Shown here: positions 20,954 through 21,168 of the stretch, piece by piece
Layout: every line of letters starts with the position of its first letter
Numbering within the stretch: the stretch's first letter is position 1
Virus record (IMG/VR): IMGVR_UViG_3300032116_001531
Span: 1-21,168 of that record
DNA: 21,168 nt
Source: a virus
Strand: one strand, 5' to 3'
The notes under the pieces: model-generated
Database searches by the model: none
Seen by the model: only the letters and a program-made list of their open reading frames with translations
Told to the model about the DNA's origin: nothing
Program-made: the position numbers and the translations under genes

Positions 20954-20999
20954 GCTTCCCAAGCTGAACGCGCGGGTTCGATTCCCGCTACCCGCTCCA
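20954..20999 (+). other. tRNA-Gly(CCC) 3' fragment = probable attR core
   Basis: The 46 bases from GCTTCCCAAGC to the 3' ...CCGCTCCA match the 3' part of a glycine tRNA: end of the anticodon stem, anticodon CCC, variable loop, T-arm (GCGGGTTCGATTCCCGC) and 3' acceptor with CCA. The 5' half is absent; the bases before it (20941-20953) do not pair as a tRNA. This is what is expected at the downstream edge of a prophage inserted into a tRNA gene, next to int. The full tRNA should be at the left end, outside the window. Confidence 0.8.
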
Positions 21000-21168
21000 A
21001 CCATAACCTATTGAATTATCAGAAATCCTTCCATCGGATGGCACCCGCTTTGGAGGCGCTACAGCGGAACAAAAGCGCATCGAAAGCCCAGCAACGGAAC
21101 ACAAAGTCCCGTAAAACTTCCGATGGCTGTTCGCGTGCCGTTCCTTATCGTAAGCTTTTCATGCCGGC
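21000..21168. other. Flank beyond attR (host or second element)
   Basis: This 169-bp stretch holds no complete gene. It carries two copies of CGGAACA (21065-21071, 21095-21101) and at 21105-21122 a sequence nearly identical to 20871-20889 on the prophage side. It could be host DNA, or the end of another integrated element that uses the same tRNA. A frame opens at 21123 (ATGGCTGTTCGC...) and reaches the window edge with no stop; too short to judge. Confidence 0.45.

Noticed and set aside
20954-20999. Considered as a functional tRNA gene
   Set aside because: Only the 3' half is present; upstream bases do not form the D-arm or acceptor stem.

Overview
The window holds the integrase-proximal part of a temperate podovirus-type (T7-like virion, lambda-like lysogeny control) prophage in a GC-rich host, most likely an alphaproteobacterium. 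That host assignment is inference. It rests on high GC with heavy GGCC/GCGC use, on the protein style, and on a tRNA-Gly(CCC)-like 3' fragment at 20954-20999, which I read as the right attachment site. Host or neighbouring-element DNA follows to 21168. The prophage continues past the left edge, where the rest of the tail, lysis genes and the intact tRNA copy should lie.

Layout, left to right. (1) 1-9269, minus strand, packaging and virion module, transcribed right to left: small terminase, a Pro-rich ORF with a membrane segment, large terminase, T7 gp13/GNAT-like protein, a small Gln/Ala-rich protein, portal, a Bbp19-like protein, scaffold, a probable Acb2-family cyclic-nucleotide sponge (anti-CBASS), major capsid protein, a small capsid-associated protein, tail tubular protein A-like, and the 5' part of a tail tubular protein B/stabilisation-like gene. 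(2) 9270-9793: a repeat-rich non-coding region with a nested inverted repeat. (3) 9794-10696: a BRO-N antirepressor (minus), then an isolated plus-strand three-helix membrane protein. (4) 11454-17491, minus strand: a tightly overlapped early operon with a Cro-like regulator, zinc-ribbon proteins, a DnaA-C-like DNA-binding protein, a small membrane protein, a TOPRIM primase and an AAA+ helicase. (5) 17492-17635: the operator/promoter region. (6) 17636-20881, plus strand: a CI-like repressor with a degenerate S24 fold, four small accessory genes, a MerR/HTH_17-type excisionase, a tyrosine integrase and a 21-codon ORF, ending at the att site.

How the parts work together (inference): the CI-like protein and Cro share the 17512-17530 operator. 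Related half-sites lie before the plus-strand xis/int operon. The repressor lacks the S24 Ser/Lys dyad in my alignment, so induction probably does not depend on RecA-triggered self-cleavage; the antirepressor is the obvious candidate inducer. After induction the early operon would supply DnaA-like protein, primase and helicase for replication, then the packaging and virion genes are expressed. The Acb2-like gene between scaffold and capsid would protect the phage against CBASS immunity at the time capsids are made. An 11-bp sequence (TGTTAAGTGGG) occurs exactly three times within the late module and is unexplained.
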